Shown here in pieces: positions 13,122-25,039 of a DNA stretch of 64,000 nt. Source of the DNA: Diphasiastrum complanatum. Its lineage: Eukaryota > Streptophyta > Lycopodiopsida > Lycopodiales > Lycopodiaceae. The stretch is from positions 44,367,003 through 44,431,002 of the forward strand of contig CM055106.1 in NCBI GenBank assembly GCA_029204225.1, given 5' to 3'. The notes under the pieces are model-generated. The model saw only the letters and a program-made list of their open reading frames with translations. It was not told where the DNA came from and did no database searches. A program made the position numbers and the translations under genes. Position 1 is the first letter of the stretch; each line of letters starts with the position of its first letter.

Positions 13122-13518
13122 GGTGACAAAATATGGTCCAATCATAGTTAAGCATAGTGGTAGCTCGTGGATCTACTAGTATCATTGTACTCCTCATTTT
13201 GAATCTGATTGATTTGGTGATTTCATGGATTTTGTGAGTTATTGGATTTCTAGCTTTCTCTCTCTACCCGAGATCTCATGATGCTTTTTCTCTCTCTACT
13301 CGAGGAGAGCAGCTTGTTTTTACTTAGATTATTTTTTGAATACTTCCCACACGTGTGAGTGAGAGTTGGAAGTGATTGAATGCATGTAGTAGTGTGTTTT
13401 TGCCATAGGATCTAAGATTGATCTTGAATCTCAATCTAGTCTTGATCTTGGTGCATCTACACACCTTAGGAGATCATAAGTACATGTTGTGGACAATTCA
13501 CACGTGTGAAATTCAACA
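13121..13518 (+). repeat. 3' LTR copy of the nested copia element
   Basis: Matches the second part of the 5' LTR from GAGGTGACAAA onward to the TTCAACA end, with about ten differences over some 395 bases by eye, and keeps both G-box palindromes. The TGAAG target duplication follows at 13519. Confidence 0.88.
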
Positions 13519-13955
13519 TGAAGTGCGATGGACTTCCATTGTTGTCCATGGATTTTCATAATGACAAAAGCATTGATAATGCTTATGATTGTTTCTATGA
13601 TAACCTTTCGTAGTAGGCCGCCCACTATGATTGTGCTCATTCCATTACATGTTGGTGATTATAATAAAAGAACGTAAGATGTATATGCTCAAGTAGATGA
13701 CTGATGCACATAGTTAGCTTGGAATGTAAGCACAAAATGTGCTGATTTTTGATAACTACAACTATCTGAATGAATAAGTAATGTTAATACCTTACTACTT
13801 TCTACATTCGATAAACAGTCGGGCTAGGAACTAATAACTCCATCATCTCTTGACACACGAATACTGGTTGATTATGAGGATGTGCTTACGTTTGAGTTTA
13901 ACCCCATTGCAAGTTAAATATGTTACATGATAAAGGTTGCACTACCATTAATCCA
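13519..13955. other. Insert between the two halves of the left direct repeat (right part)
   Basis: Continuation of the 7495-8184 sequence after the nested copia element (CACCTGAAG joins TGCGATGGAC once the element and one target copy are set aside). No gene is recognised. The right-hand repeat copy lacks this segment. Confidence 0.5.
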
Positions 13956-14908
13956 TCACTTTTGGTTTTGAATCGGAAGTCCGTCAGCAGGGTTTTGCTT
14001 GAAGCAATGGAAGATGTGTAGCTCACAAGAAATCACCTCACCTCACATTCAGATATGAAGTTCTATGAGGCTATATAGAAGGTAGTATCACCCAACACTA
14101 CAATATAGTTCTTCAAGACGTTGGTAACATCACATATTACGTAAATTACTTTTTTGAATTTATCAGCCGAAAAAGTACTTACATTCCATGCTGCAAATAT
14201 TTTTTATTGTGGTCTTTTTTATCCTTTGCAAAGTTTAGAATTTGTAATTAATAAATAAAAATGCAGCCTATATAAGTAAGCTAGGGATGTGTGCAGAGTT
14301 TGATTTTGACGTGCTTGAATGGCATGGATTTTTCCAAGCCTTTAAGTGCTCGGACTCCCAAATGTGTTGCATAGGATGTCCGTGGGGCTAGTATGGCATG
14401 AATCTGTCCTATTACCCGACACTGCGGTCAAAGTCATGTCTCTTTTCACTTGTCCATTGCTAGATAGCTTCTTATGTGTTTATACTTTTATGTGAACAAA
14501 ATACATTCTTGTTTGCTCTTGTACTGATCAATATGGCATCTGCCCTGATACGGTTTCGACTGGGTAGAATGTATTGCTATTTAAGAAATGCATGATTGGG
14601 AAGATTGGACGAACTATTTGTAATTGCAATCAAGCTGATAAAGTAGTGAATCTTGTTTTGGACATGGATGACAACTGATGCTCAGCTATGACACCTGTCT
14701 TCCTCACTTAACTAACTCGTGCGGCTTTGTTTTGTGGAATGGTGGCAAGTAACAGCTAGGTGTCCTAAAACTTGCTTCACTTTTTGGTGCTCTGTCTTGT
14801 AAGACTTTATATAACTATATTTTAACCTGTTATGCTATAAATTGAAGGGTTCAAAGGGTTTGGTCTTGACTTGTCAAGAGGGGCTATGTGATGTTTTGTT
14901 ACTCTCTC
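13956..14908 (+). repeat. Left copy of the long direct repeat, second segment
   Basis: About 950 bp that aligns with 18659-19612 nearly throughout: TCACTTTTGGTTTTGAATCG, CTATGAGGCTATATAGAAGG, CAAGCCTTTAAGTGCTCGGA, GGACGAACTATTTGTAATTG, and GGGTTTGGTCTTGACTTGTC near the end. Substitutions and small indels suggest several percent divergence. Together with 7209-7494 it forms a repeat of about 1.24 kb. Confidence 0.88.
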
Positions 14909-15023
14909 AAAGCATCTTTTTAAGATGCCAACCCGACTACCTTTTGGCTGGGGTAGTACCAAACCTTTACCTTTACTTGTATTTTATGGCTAACAAGGTC
15001 TGTTTGATGATGTAGTCCACAAG

Positions 15024-18000
15024 ATGGTTCCACGATGCTTTTGCTCTTGGTTATGGGGGCCCCTTCCTCCTCCTAACCCTTTTGTTCAGACTGTCATATG
15101 CTGCATGAAGAAAGCTGTTGATGTTCACAAACTTATTACTTCTTATCATAAAGCTACTTGTGATGCTGCTCGACCTGATGATAAGATCTTTTGCCTTGTT
15201 GACTTGATGACTACTATGGATTGGATCAAAATATATATGGATTTCATTCAAAAGAAGGAAACGTTAAGCATGGTTGAAAAAATCTATATGGATCTCTCTA
15301 ACTATGCTGAACGTATTGCTGTTGAAGAAAGTTTCTACAATTTACATATTCGGAAGATATTTGTCTGTTTGAAAAAAAAATGGTGACCTTTCTATCGATA
15401 CCCCTACCCTTACTGAACCTCCTACATCACCTCATCCTTTGATCTTTACCAAAGACCTTGATGAAGATAGTGCATCTCAATTGTAATCTTTCTCACAAGA
15501 AATGTATGAAGTAGACAACCTGTCTGCCTTTGAATTCTGCCAATCCAAAAGTTGCCAAATACCTTTGGTACCTAATCGTACGATTGAGTTTAAGTCTGCC
15601 AAATCTGCCTATAAGCTTTGGAGCCTTTCTTTTGTTATTTTTTTGGCACCTATTTTTATTGAACTTTGGATTGCTCTTACTCATCTTACTGAAGCTGAAG
15701 TTCAAGCTTGCAAGCTTGTTTCTTTGCATAAGAATTTCTCTTTTGACACACCTATTGCCTTTGATACCATCATCAAGATGAGAAAATTTGAACCTACAAG
15801 ATGTCCTTTTGAGCAAACCTGGGCTAGAACAAGAGGCCACTTTGAGACCAATTTCAAAAGAATGAACCTGCATCAAGATAGAATCTGAAACTGGAAAAGG
15901 CCCTTCTTTAAATGCAGATGTGACGACAAATGTAAAAACAATTCTTCTATCATTTGGTTTGATCACACTATCTGGTATATGATGAACAACCTTGCCAAAT
16001 TCTTCCCTGGTGCATATTTACTGAACCAACTCAATGCCTTTTTTCTTTGGCTTCATAAGCCTGCTAGGGATGTTGTTAAAGCCCACCTTGCCTTTATGTA
16101 CATCAGACAACATATGTTGAAGCCGCCATTGAACTCTTCCTTAACCCTACTGCCAAGCTGCTTGCACACCTTGGTGATGTTGAGAATATACGAGAAATTG
16201 AACGCCTTCTTAAAAAGCCTAGCTTCTCTACCTTATAGGATAAATACTTCTAGAATACAAGTAGAAACATAGGTTCCTTCAATTTAAATAATCCAAGTTC
16301 AATCATATCATGTAGTGGCAACATGAAGAGGAAATACTTTTCAAATAAAGGCAATGAGGGGCAAAGCAGTGGTGGAAAAGGGAATCTTCCTATCAAAAAG
16401 CTGAACTTTTACCTTGATTGATCCATGTGCAGGAGGATATTGAAGATCTTAGGGTATTGGAAGTCAGTACAGTTTGTAGGTGATGACTTTTGGTTAGAAG
16501 AGATAAAGGGAAGATGTTTTTGCATTTACGTTACTATAATAGATGCCTTGAGAGTATAAACGTTAAACAACTTTATCTGAGACTTTACTTCATATTTTTG
16601 GTTACATTGATGACATCGTTGAGCAAATTGTTGGTTGGACTTTTTTTTTTTTTTTTTCGCATTTGAAACATGAATGGTATGAGCCCTTTTAAGTCTTTTG
16701 TGATTTCAATACTAATAATGTTCCACCTTGTATGTGCTCAAATTCTAAACGTTTTAAAGAGTTTATTGATAGTAGTTTTGGGCATGCTATTTCTATGAAC
16801 ACTGGAATTATCAATAGTAAACTTTCAAGGAATGACCTGAACAAAGGACTTAATCCTATTCCTTTATGTCAATCTAATATTAATGAGGTCGCTTTGGAAC
16901 TTTACCATGGATGGTTTAAATTGGCTACTTTCTCACCCAGTTATCAGAATGTGGATCATGATATAATTGTGGAATATGCTCTAATTTGCAAGCTTACTGT
17001 GACAAACTTTTTAAAGAAGACTAGATGGCTGCATGGGAAAAACTTCGCTAAGAAGGATTTAAAGAATGCTATTGATGAACATGACTAGATTACTACCGTT
17101 CTGTATGTGAGTGGAATAGATAAAGCCCAGCATAATCCTTGTTCATGTGCATAAACTTTGTTAGAAACTTGGCATTGCAAAGATTATCTGGATTTTGCCC
17201 CTTTTACAGACAGTGATAACGATGACATTGATAATGCCCTGACTGTTACTAAGCATATTTTTTCTAATATATTGCCAGCATTTAAAGCACATAAAAATAC
17301 TTTCAGATGGATTACAAACGCACATGACTGCTACTTTTCAAAGGTGGCCACATTTCTTTCTGGAGCTCTTGGTATTCTGTCTCCACTCCTCATGGAGGGG
17401 GCATGCCTTAAGGCACATTCATACCAGAGTTCCCTAATTGTGGATACCAACCTATTCTGGCAGTGCGACTCATCCACTGATTTCTATCTTAATGTGCCAA
17501 ATACGATCACTTCTAAGTGGTCCACTGATTGACCATTGCGTTGTGAGACTCGGAAACAAAGCTTGGAGGCAAGTTTGGGGCAATACCATGGGCTTTGCAT
17601 GTTCCCCTACATGGTGTATCTAGTACTTGTCATTTTATGAATTACAGTTTATGAAAAGACTTGCCGAACTTGGAAAGATTGAATATTTACAGGTGTTCAA
17701 GAATACCTTTCGATATATAGATGACATCTGTTTTATTAATAATCCGGTTGAGCTTTTATTTTTGAATAAAGAACAACCACGTACCAATGATAATGCTGAA
17801 TGGATTTATCCTCTGGAGTATTTGACCATCAAAAGCGAGAAGACTAATGGCAATACGGTAAACTTTTTGAATATCACTACTACCTTCGATTATGAGTCTG
17901 GCATGTTTTATATGAAAAAGTTTGATAAAAGGAAGGAACTACCGTTTCCATTTTTCCAGTTCATTCACTTGGCATTCAATAGACCGATCTTTAACTCTTA

Positions 18001-18172
18001 TAAAGTTATCATTGCACAGATTATTGCTACTATGTATTGTTGTAGCGATCAAACTACTTTTATTAACGAAGTCAATGACATTGTTTTGGCATTTCAAAAA
18101 AATGCTTTCATGAAAGTAGACTCTATGGAATCATCAGCAAGATATTCTTGCACAATATGTTCCTTGGTCTGA
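15024..18172 (+). pseudogene. Penelope-like reverse transcriptase region, degenerate
   Basis: Coding-like + strand sequence scattered over several frames. The clearest part, near 17540-18110, has GNTMGFACSPTW, then FRYIDDICFINN (the YxDD catalytic motif), YLTIKSEKTNGNTVNFLNI, and a GMFYMKKFDKRKELPFPFFQ stretch. Upstream, 16732-17088 carries FKEFIDSSFGHAISMNTG and KLSRNDLNKGLNPIPL, which resemble the 'GHV.TGD..I..N..L..L..KGP' block that Penelope-like and related RTs carry before the palm. The region 15024-16270 is coding-like but matches no domain I know. I see no GIY-YIG endonuclease after the palm. Many stops and frame changes mark it as long dead. Direct repeats of about 1.24 kb flank it, as Penelope elements often show. 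Alternative: a rare RT lineage outside Penelope; the RT call itself is firm, the clade is not. Confidence 0.6.
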
Positions 18173-18211
18173 TGTTCACACTACCAAAAAATGTAGATTT
18201 TCTCTTGGTGG

Positions 18212-18245
18212 GCAGTTAGCACTCCATCTCAAGTGTGCTAACTGC
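18212..18245. other. Perfect 11-bp hairpin upstream of (CT)n
   Basis: GCAGTTAGCAC (18212-18222) and GTGCTAACTGC (18235-18245) are exact inverted repeats around a 12-base loop. A further GCTAACTGC follows at about 18261. It lies between the RT region and the right-hand (CT)n-plus-repeat block. Function unknown. Confidence 0.85.
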
Positions 18246-18284
18246 TCCCTGAGATACCTTGCTAACTGCGGGTATGGTGGGTGG

Positions 18285-18286
<2 letters not shown>

Positions 18287-18375
<89 letters not shown>
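18287..18375. repeat. (CT)n microsatellite, 89 bp
   Basis: Perfect TC run directly before the right copy of the long direct repeat, mirroring 7125-7208. Confidence 0.98.
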
Positions 18376-18378
<3 letters not shown>

Positions 18379-19612
18379 CTATATTGGTACTACACAAATT
18401 TGTTTTCTGAAACGTTACAAAAAAGACTTTTTTTTCTTATGATACTATACCAATGAAAATGCCTTATTAGTTTAACTTAGAAACATGGCCTCAAAAAAGT
18501 TTTTCAAGAAAAGTTCTAAGTCTTTTGGTGGGAAATTTGGTTCTCATCGAACAACTATGATCATTGCACATGATAGAGATTCAATCTAACAGTGAGCATC
18601 TTCTAATTCCTGGTGCACCAAAGGATACTGGAATTTCTATAAAAGGGAAGATCACTACTCACTTTTGGTTTTGAATCGGTAGTACGTCAGCAAGGTTTTG
18701 CTTGAAGCAGTGGAAGATGGGTAGCTCACTAGAAATCACCTCACCTCGCATTCAGGTATAAAGTTCTATGAGGCTATATAGAAGGTAGTACCACCCAACA
18801 CTACAGTACAGTTCTTTAAGACATTGGTAACGTCACATATTACGTAAATTAGTTTTTTGAATTTATCAGCCGGAAAAGTACTTACATTCCATGCTATAAA
18901 TCTTTTTAATTGTGGTCTTTTTTATCCTTTGCAAAGTTTGGAATTTTTAAAAAAATAAAATAAAAGTGCAGCCTGTATAAGTAAGCTAGGGATGTTTGTA
19001 GAGTTTGATTTTGACATGCTTGAATAACATGGATTTTTCCAAGCCTTTAAGTGCTCGGACTCCCAAATGTGTTGCATAGGATGTCTGTGGGGCTAGTATG
19101 GCATGGATCTGCCCTAGTACCCGACACTGCTGTCAAAGTCATGTCTCTTTTCACTTGTCTAGAGAGCTTCTTACGTGTTGATACTTTTATGTGAACAAAA
19201 TACATTCTTGTTTGCTTTTGTACAGATCAATATGGCATCTGCCCTGATACGATTCCAATTAAAGAGCAAAATGTATCGCCATTTATGAAATGCATGATTG
19301 AGAAGATTGGACGAACTATTTGTAATTGCAATCAAGTTGATAAAGTAGTGAATCTTGATTTGGACATGGATGACAACTGATGTTCAGCTATGACACCTGG
19401 CTTCCTCACTTAATTAACTCGTGCGGTTTTGTTTTGTGGGAAGCTGGCAGGTAACAGCTAGGTGTCCTAAAATTTGCTTCACTTTTTGGTACTCTCTGTA
19501 ATGTAAGACTTTATACAACTATATTTTAACCTGTTATGCTATAAATTGAGGGGTTCAAAGGGTTTGGTCTTGACTTGTCAAGAGGGACTATGTGATGTTC
19601 TGTTACTCTCTC
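18376..19612 (+). repeat. Right copy of the long direct repeat
   Basis: Contiguous version (about 1.24 kb) of the repeat whose left copy is split into 7209-7494 and 13956-14908. The two halves meet at 18658/18659 (GATCACTAC then TCACTTTTGG). With the preceding (CT)n it probably represents the 3' terminal repeat of a Penelope-like unit. No frame of note is present. Confidence 0.85.
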
Positions 19613-20222
19613 TCACATGAATGGTATTCAATGACATCACATAACATTTATCAATTTTTGATATGGTGGGTTATACTCATGTCGCTTAAGTAACGAGATC
19701 TTGCACTAAAAAATGATTATATATATTACCCCTCCAAACTTTACTACTGTTATGGATGGTCAAAATCTATCCTAAAATATCCTATGGATGAAAACTATTA
19801 CTTCCTTCACAAGGCATGTGTTGGATAGGTTTTCCTAGCCTCATCTCTTATGTAAAGAAAGAGGGTGAAAACTATATAAGAGTGGCTTATGTCTACACCC
19901 CTACCACTCTTCCTCTTCCTCTTCTCCTTCTCTTATTGCTTCGAAGGAGGCTTGATCAGTGGCGCCCATCTACATTCAAGGAGTCAACTACATTATACCC
20001 CACGCTAAGTGATCATTTACTATGATTCTCATTTGTATTGTTGTTTTGCAGTTCACTATAAATACATCATGTTAGTTAAGGTGTTTCACTACAAAGTATG
20101 GGCTGCTGCAAGTCTCAGTTTTCTTCATGCACATATCTTTATTGCACCTCTACGTAAATATGAGTCGCATTTGGCCATTTGCTAACTCCTATGGGCATGA
20201 ATGTTTGTATAGACGCATAATC
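19613..20222. other. Intergenic, nothing recognised
   Basis: Short chance frames only. A pyrimidine-rich patch (CTCTTCCTCTTCCTCTTCTCC) lies near 19908. No family resemblance is seen. Confidence 0.5.
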
Positions 20223-20261
20223 GGGGGCGGGGGCGGGGGGGGGGGGGGGGGGGGGGGGGGG
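20223..20261 (+). repeat. Poly-G tract (G5 C G5 C G27)
   Basis: Five Gs, C, five Gs, C, then 27 consecutive Gs, followed by GG-containing GTTGGGGTTG. It has very high G-quadruplex potential. Length in the real genome is uncertain because such runs are difficult to sequence. Confidence 0.9.
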
Positions 20262-20267
20262 TTGGGG

Positions 20268-20455
20268 TTGAGAGAGGAGAAAGTGAGAACAGAAACAATA
20301 AAGTTGGGTGGGGAGTAACTCCATCACCCAATTAATTTTGGAAAATTCTAAGAAAGAAAAAATAAATAATAAAAAGAAGGAAAAGAAAACATGAAAAGAG
20401 AGAGAAAGAAAGACTAAGAGAAAAGTAAAAGAAAAAAGACAAAAAAGGAAAAGGA
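20268..20455 (+). repeat. Polypurine-rich stretch
   Basis: Mostly A and G with few interruptions (GAGAGAGGAGAAAGTGAGAA; GAAAGAAAAAATAAATAATA; GAAAAGAGAGAGAAAGAAAG). The opposite strand reads as a phenylalanine/leucine-rich frame that is only a by-product of composition. Confidence 0.7.
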
Positions 20456-21877
20456 CTTCAGCCATCTCTATCAGATCTCGAACCAATTTGTGAGGACGAG
20501 TGACGTCTCAGACATTCATAGGAGGTGAGGACAATTTTCTCCCAATTGATTCTATAGATTAACGGAAAACCAATGTTGGACAGTAAGTTGTTCTACATGG
20601 ACTACCATCTGGTGTATTGGATCTTAGGACAATAAGTTGTTCTACATGGACTATAGTCAGAATATACTAAATCAAATTCGGTTGCAGATGGATCATAAGG
20701 GCTAAATCGATGGACTTTGGGTAGGAAGCTGTTGAAGACATTGCACCAGCTCACTTTGGTTAGCATCACCCAACAAGGGTGCTGAGTTCACTATACTTGA
20801 TTCGCTACCAGGAGTTGGTCTGTGAAACTAGAGACTCTAGGTCTACCGTATGAGGACCATACTACGTAGTGGTAGTCGCCAATGTTAGCCGATATTTCCG
20901 CATGAAAATCGGGCTAATATTGAAGCTTAAATTTGCAAAACTGAAAAAAATCGGCATGTAAAATCTGGTTATTAGAAAAAATTGGCACAAATTTGCCTTA
21001 GTTTTGGGTCCCAGCCCTGCCCTAAAGTGGTTAGACATGGTAAAGGATAGACTTTTGTAACGGTCTTAAGAACCGTTTAGTTGGAAATTGAGAGTCAAAC
21101 CCTATCATCGTCTCCCTCGAGCCACAATGACTGAATACACAAGAGGATATGATATTGAGAAATGGAATTGGATGACATTTATGTAGTAGGGCAAGTTCCT
21201 ACATGTATATATAAATCCTGGGGCCTCGAAATATTTTCTATAAGATTCCAATTCTAATTCAATTGCTTTTAATCTCCTTTATATGCTTTTATAGCCATCA
21301 GACACTATTGGAAAAATAAAATAGAGTTAAGGGAATGCAAAAAAGCTCGATAGAGAAGGAACTATGTTCGAACTACCAGGCTTTGATGAGTGACTGCTTT
21401 CTCACAATGCATGACCTACGTCTATCAGATTCAAATCAATTGTATCGTGATAAGGGGGGTTACAATTGATTTTAGTTGATACTCACTTGGAATCGCTAGA
21501 ATGGACTCAATTGATTATGTAGACAAACATAAATTTCATGAACGTTGGTTGTGGAAATATGCATTGCCAAAGTATTGACATGTTCAAACAAAACTATACA
21601 AGAGTTGATAAGTAGAGGTGCTTAAAGTAGTAAATCGGAGAAGCATAGCATTCATACTGACACGGTAACTGAACGCAATGAGACAATTAGATCGAGTTTT
21701 GAATCTAGCATGTACATATTAATCAGCTGAGTGACGAGCACAATGCAATTGTAGTGGGTTATAAGGAATATTGAATGATATCGGATTAGAGGAGATCTGG
21801 TTAAAACAGATGCTCTGATATCAGATCGATAATCGTAGGATAGTAGTGGAAGTAGAATAACAGACGTACATAACTCG
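20456..21877. other. Intergenic or decayed element sequence
   Basis: A short direct repeat AAGTTGTTCTACATGGACTA occurs at about 20585 and 20632. Near 21806-21822 the - strand reads CTGATATCAGAGCATC, resembling a tRNA-Met primer site, but no LTR can be placed beside it. No gene is recognised. Confidence 0.4.
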
Positions 21878-24800
21878 TTAAAAGGTACTTGGGACATTGC
21901 AAAGTCCAACCGACATCACCTTGTAGGCATAGGTCCCCCATTCTGTGGCGAATGCTGTCTTGTGCTGATCTTGCGATGCTATTTTCACATGATTGTAGCT
22001 GCTGAAGCCATCCAGGAAATTGTAAGCTTCCACTCCTGCAACTCTCTCTAGAACACTTTCTGTAAATGGTAGAGAAAAATAATCCTTCTTGGTGACTGCA
22101 GTTAATGCTTTCAGGTTCACACAGATTCGCATTTTGACGTTCTTCTTGGGTACTATGACTATTGGCGACACCCATTTAGTGTGTTCGATTTCATAGATGA
22201 AATCAAAATCTAGTAATTTTTGCAACTCTTGTTTAATCAGCTCTGTATAGTTCGGGTTGTAGTGATAGTAACGACTTACCTTAAAAACTGCCCCATCCAC
22301 CAAGGATATAGTATGCTGGACTACGGTTGGACGATCACTATAATTTCAAGCGAAACAATCCTTGTATTCCAACAATAACGAACACAGTCTTTTGAATTGA
22401 GTGGACGTTAACTGTTCTCCCACATGCACGATCCTTTCTTCTTCACCTGGCTCAGCAAGATTCATCGGTTGTGTTCACGCAGGTCCTTCAAAGACTTGCT
22501 CCGATGGTTGATCAGGTCCTCTTTGAGCTCGTCTAAGATATAGTTTTTAAAGGTTTCTAGCATCTAGTGAACTGGTGTTCGGCGAGATTCCTCCTTCAGC
22601 ATATTGATCTTAGTCCGACTCATAATTTTTGGGTTTTCAGTCATCTGTGAGGAGGATGACTATAAAGTCCTCAATCCAAGGATTCTATTCTAAGTATGCC
22701 AGTCACAAGCAACACAAGGGAACCTGATGGTGGACAAACCAACCCAACCAACCTAGATCGAATGGATCTAGCCCCCAAGCTATGGATCAATCACAAAGAG
22801 GAGCATGGCATCACACCAGCAACATCCTGCCACCGGTCATGCTATCAAGCATACACTAGTGAGATCCCAATACGTATACTTATACCCTCCAAGGCCCATG
22901 CACCACTAGTAGTGCACTGTGACACCTCATTGGACACCTTTACGGACTATCTAGACCACGTCATCCAGTTCCCCAATGACTCATTGATATACTCATACAA
23001 ATCTACCATCAAGTATTTAGGCCTAAATTATTAATCATGACCATGTACACATAAGGGCCCCAATTCCCTTATACAATGACGCTGCATCTAAGAGATCAAA
23101 TTTACACATGATCCTATCTACTACTGCTGCCTTGTTCTTGAATCTCTTGTGCTTGATCGGTAGGGTGATATTGTGTTCTTCGCTTTCCCACGCTGCCCCA
23201 ATGTGGGGGAGGATGTTGTTCGTTTTTTTGTAGCCCGCACAATATATGGGCTCTGGTGTTATGGGTTCTGCTTCAGTTTTGGTCCATTCAGCCAGGAGAC
23301 TCTTGGCTTGTGGCGCAATCCACAATAATTCTCCAAGGGATAAAAGAACACAACTTGCTAGCAAACTTGTGAGCATTTTTGTGTGCGGTTCTTTGAGCTC
23401 CACCTTGTGAAAAGGTGGTTCATGATGATGCAACCGATCGTTCTGATCAATTCGCAATGATGAGCCCACTTGTGGTACTGGTTCTTCAGCAACAGGAGAT
23501 TCTGCATGTATGTCTCTTTCTTGAGCTATTTCCTCCTCTTGCGCCTTCTGCACCCAGTGGCGTATCTTCTGATACTGCCTTCCTTCTTCCCTCACATTCG
23601 GATATGGTCCTGCAGCTGAGAGTGATCTTCGGATATTGATGGGGGTGGTGAGAGAGCCACTTCCTTCCGACTTTGTGCTTGCATGACTGCTAGCACTGGG
23701 GCATGAAAGTGTTGTTTTTCTGGTGGCATCCCTCTTGGAACTGCTGTAAGGTGTACTGTGATTAGATTCAATGGTGCACTATTTCCAGGTCTTAATGGAC
23801 AATTCTTGTGGTAGTGTCCATAACCGCATTCTCGGCAGAAGGATATATATTGTCCCTTGTATGAACACTCTACAATTTGGTGGCCTTCACCGCATCCGTA
23901 GCAGCCGTAATTTCTACCACCTTGATGCTGAGGTTGAGCTGCATAGGTTGCGTAATACTCACTAATGGCTGGATCTACAAATGGTTCGTCTGGCCTGTAC
24001 CATTACTGTTGCTCAGGTTGAGGTGGTGATGGTATATCTTGTTCCGTCGCTGCTAGATTCACATGAGCCATTTGGTTGTTAGTTGGCCCTGGTGCTATAG
24101 GTAAGGCCATGCACTATTGATTGTTCGATGTGCCATACCTCGGTGCCGCATTGGGTGCCCCATTGATGATATGGATAAGAGGTCTGATAAGGACTCCTCT
24201 TCTGTTGTATGATCCGGGGGTTAAATGGGCAAAATGTCCTCTCGTGCGATGATGCATTGCATAGATGACAATCTTTGTGTCAATCTCAGATTATGTTTGA
24301 AGATTGGACACTCATTATCTATATGGTTCTGAATGCAAACTGAGCACCATACATTTTCTCGGCGAGGATACTATAGCTGGTTATGCTTCGATGGATTTGG
24401 ATTTGGCGCTACAGCTCCCTGGAAGGCCTTCAATTTCTAATCGAACTGGGCCGTTAGTTATTCCATCTGCTGATTGTGTAGCTTTGTCATTTGTTCCATC
24501 ATCAGCACAGTGGATATGTTGGATGCGCTGGATGATAATGATGCTACTGAAGGAGTGGGATTGTGGGTGGTTGGGTAAGTTTTGTCGTCAGAACCCTCAT
24601 CCTCTTCCCTGATGGCATCTTCCATTGCTTCCTGCAAGGTAGCATACTGCTCTCGCGGTTTAAGCTCTCTTCTGATACTACGTGGCAACCCCGCGAGGAA
24701 GCACATAATAATTGCATGATCGGAGTTAGGGTTGTAGTTCTGCTTCGATTGGCATAACTGCTACTCTGGGAAGATTTGGTGTTTGATTTGCTATCCTTCT

Positions 24801-25039
24801 TGCGATTGATTGTCCGGATCTCAGATTCATTTGATGGTAGGGTCCAAGGATGTTGGATCTTGCTGGTAAAGTGGAATGCAATCTGGATCTTAGGGAATCA
24901 GATCAAATTGATAGGCTGATAGGGTGATTCTAGGCCCCTTACGGTGGCTTTTCCTTGATAGCTTTTTGATCCTTACTCCGATTGGCCTAAGATTTTATCA
25001 ATAGCTGGATCCGGTGCAGATCTATTTACTGATCTAATC

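Larger units (their letters stand above)
8190..13518 (+). mobile_element. Ty1-copia element, nested fossil
   Basis: A copia retrotransposon of about 5.3 kb. The 5' LTR runs from TGTGAAGAATTG (8190) to TTCAACA (9155), followed by a TGGTATCA primer-binding site. The 3' LTR copy is 13121-13518. A 5-bp target duplication TGAAG flanks the element (8185-8189 and 13519-13523). Visible parts in order: UBN2-type gag, CX2CX4HX4C zinc knuckle, aspartic protease, integrase, reverse transcriptase; this order is diagnostic of Ty1-copia. Shared LTR sequence (about 395 bp) differs at roughly ten sites by eye, so the insertion is fairly young. It is broken, with a small number of breaks. It lies inside the left copy of the long direct repeat, hence is younger than that repeat. 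Confidence 0.9.

Noticed and set aside
14661-14720. CTGATGC word as a possible hammerhead ribozyme core
   Set aside because: The CTGANGA and GAAA pair needed for the core is not present nearby.
15024-18172. GIY-YIG endonuclease expected after a Penelope RT
   Set aside because: Looked downstream of the YIDD palm in all forward frames and saw no GIY/YIG pair; may be absent in this lineage or decayed.
20139-20486. 115-codon - strand frame rich in Phe, Leu and Pro
   Set aside because: Produced by the poly-G and polypurine tracts on the other strand.
21806-21822. CTGATATCAGAGCATC on the - strand as a tRNA-Met primer site
   Set aside because: No LTR end or element start could be placed beside it; may be chance or a tiny remnant.
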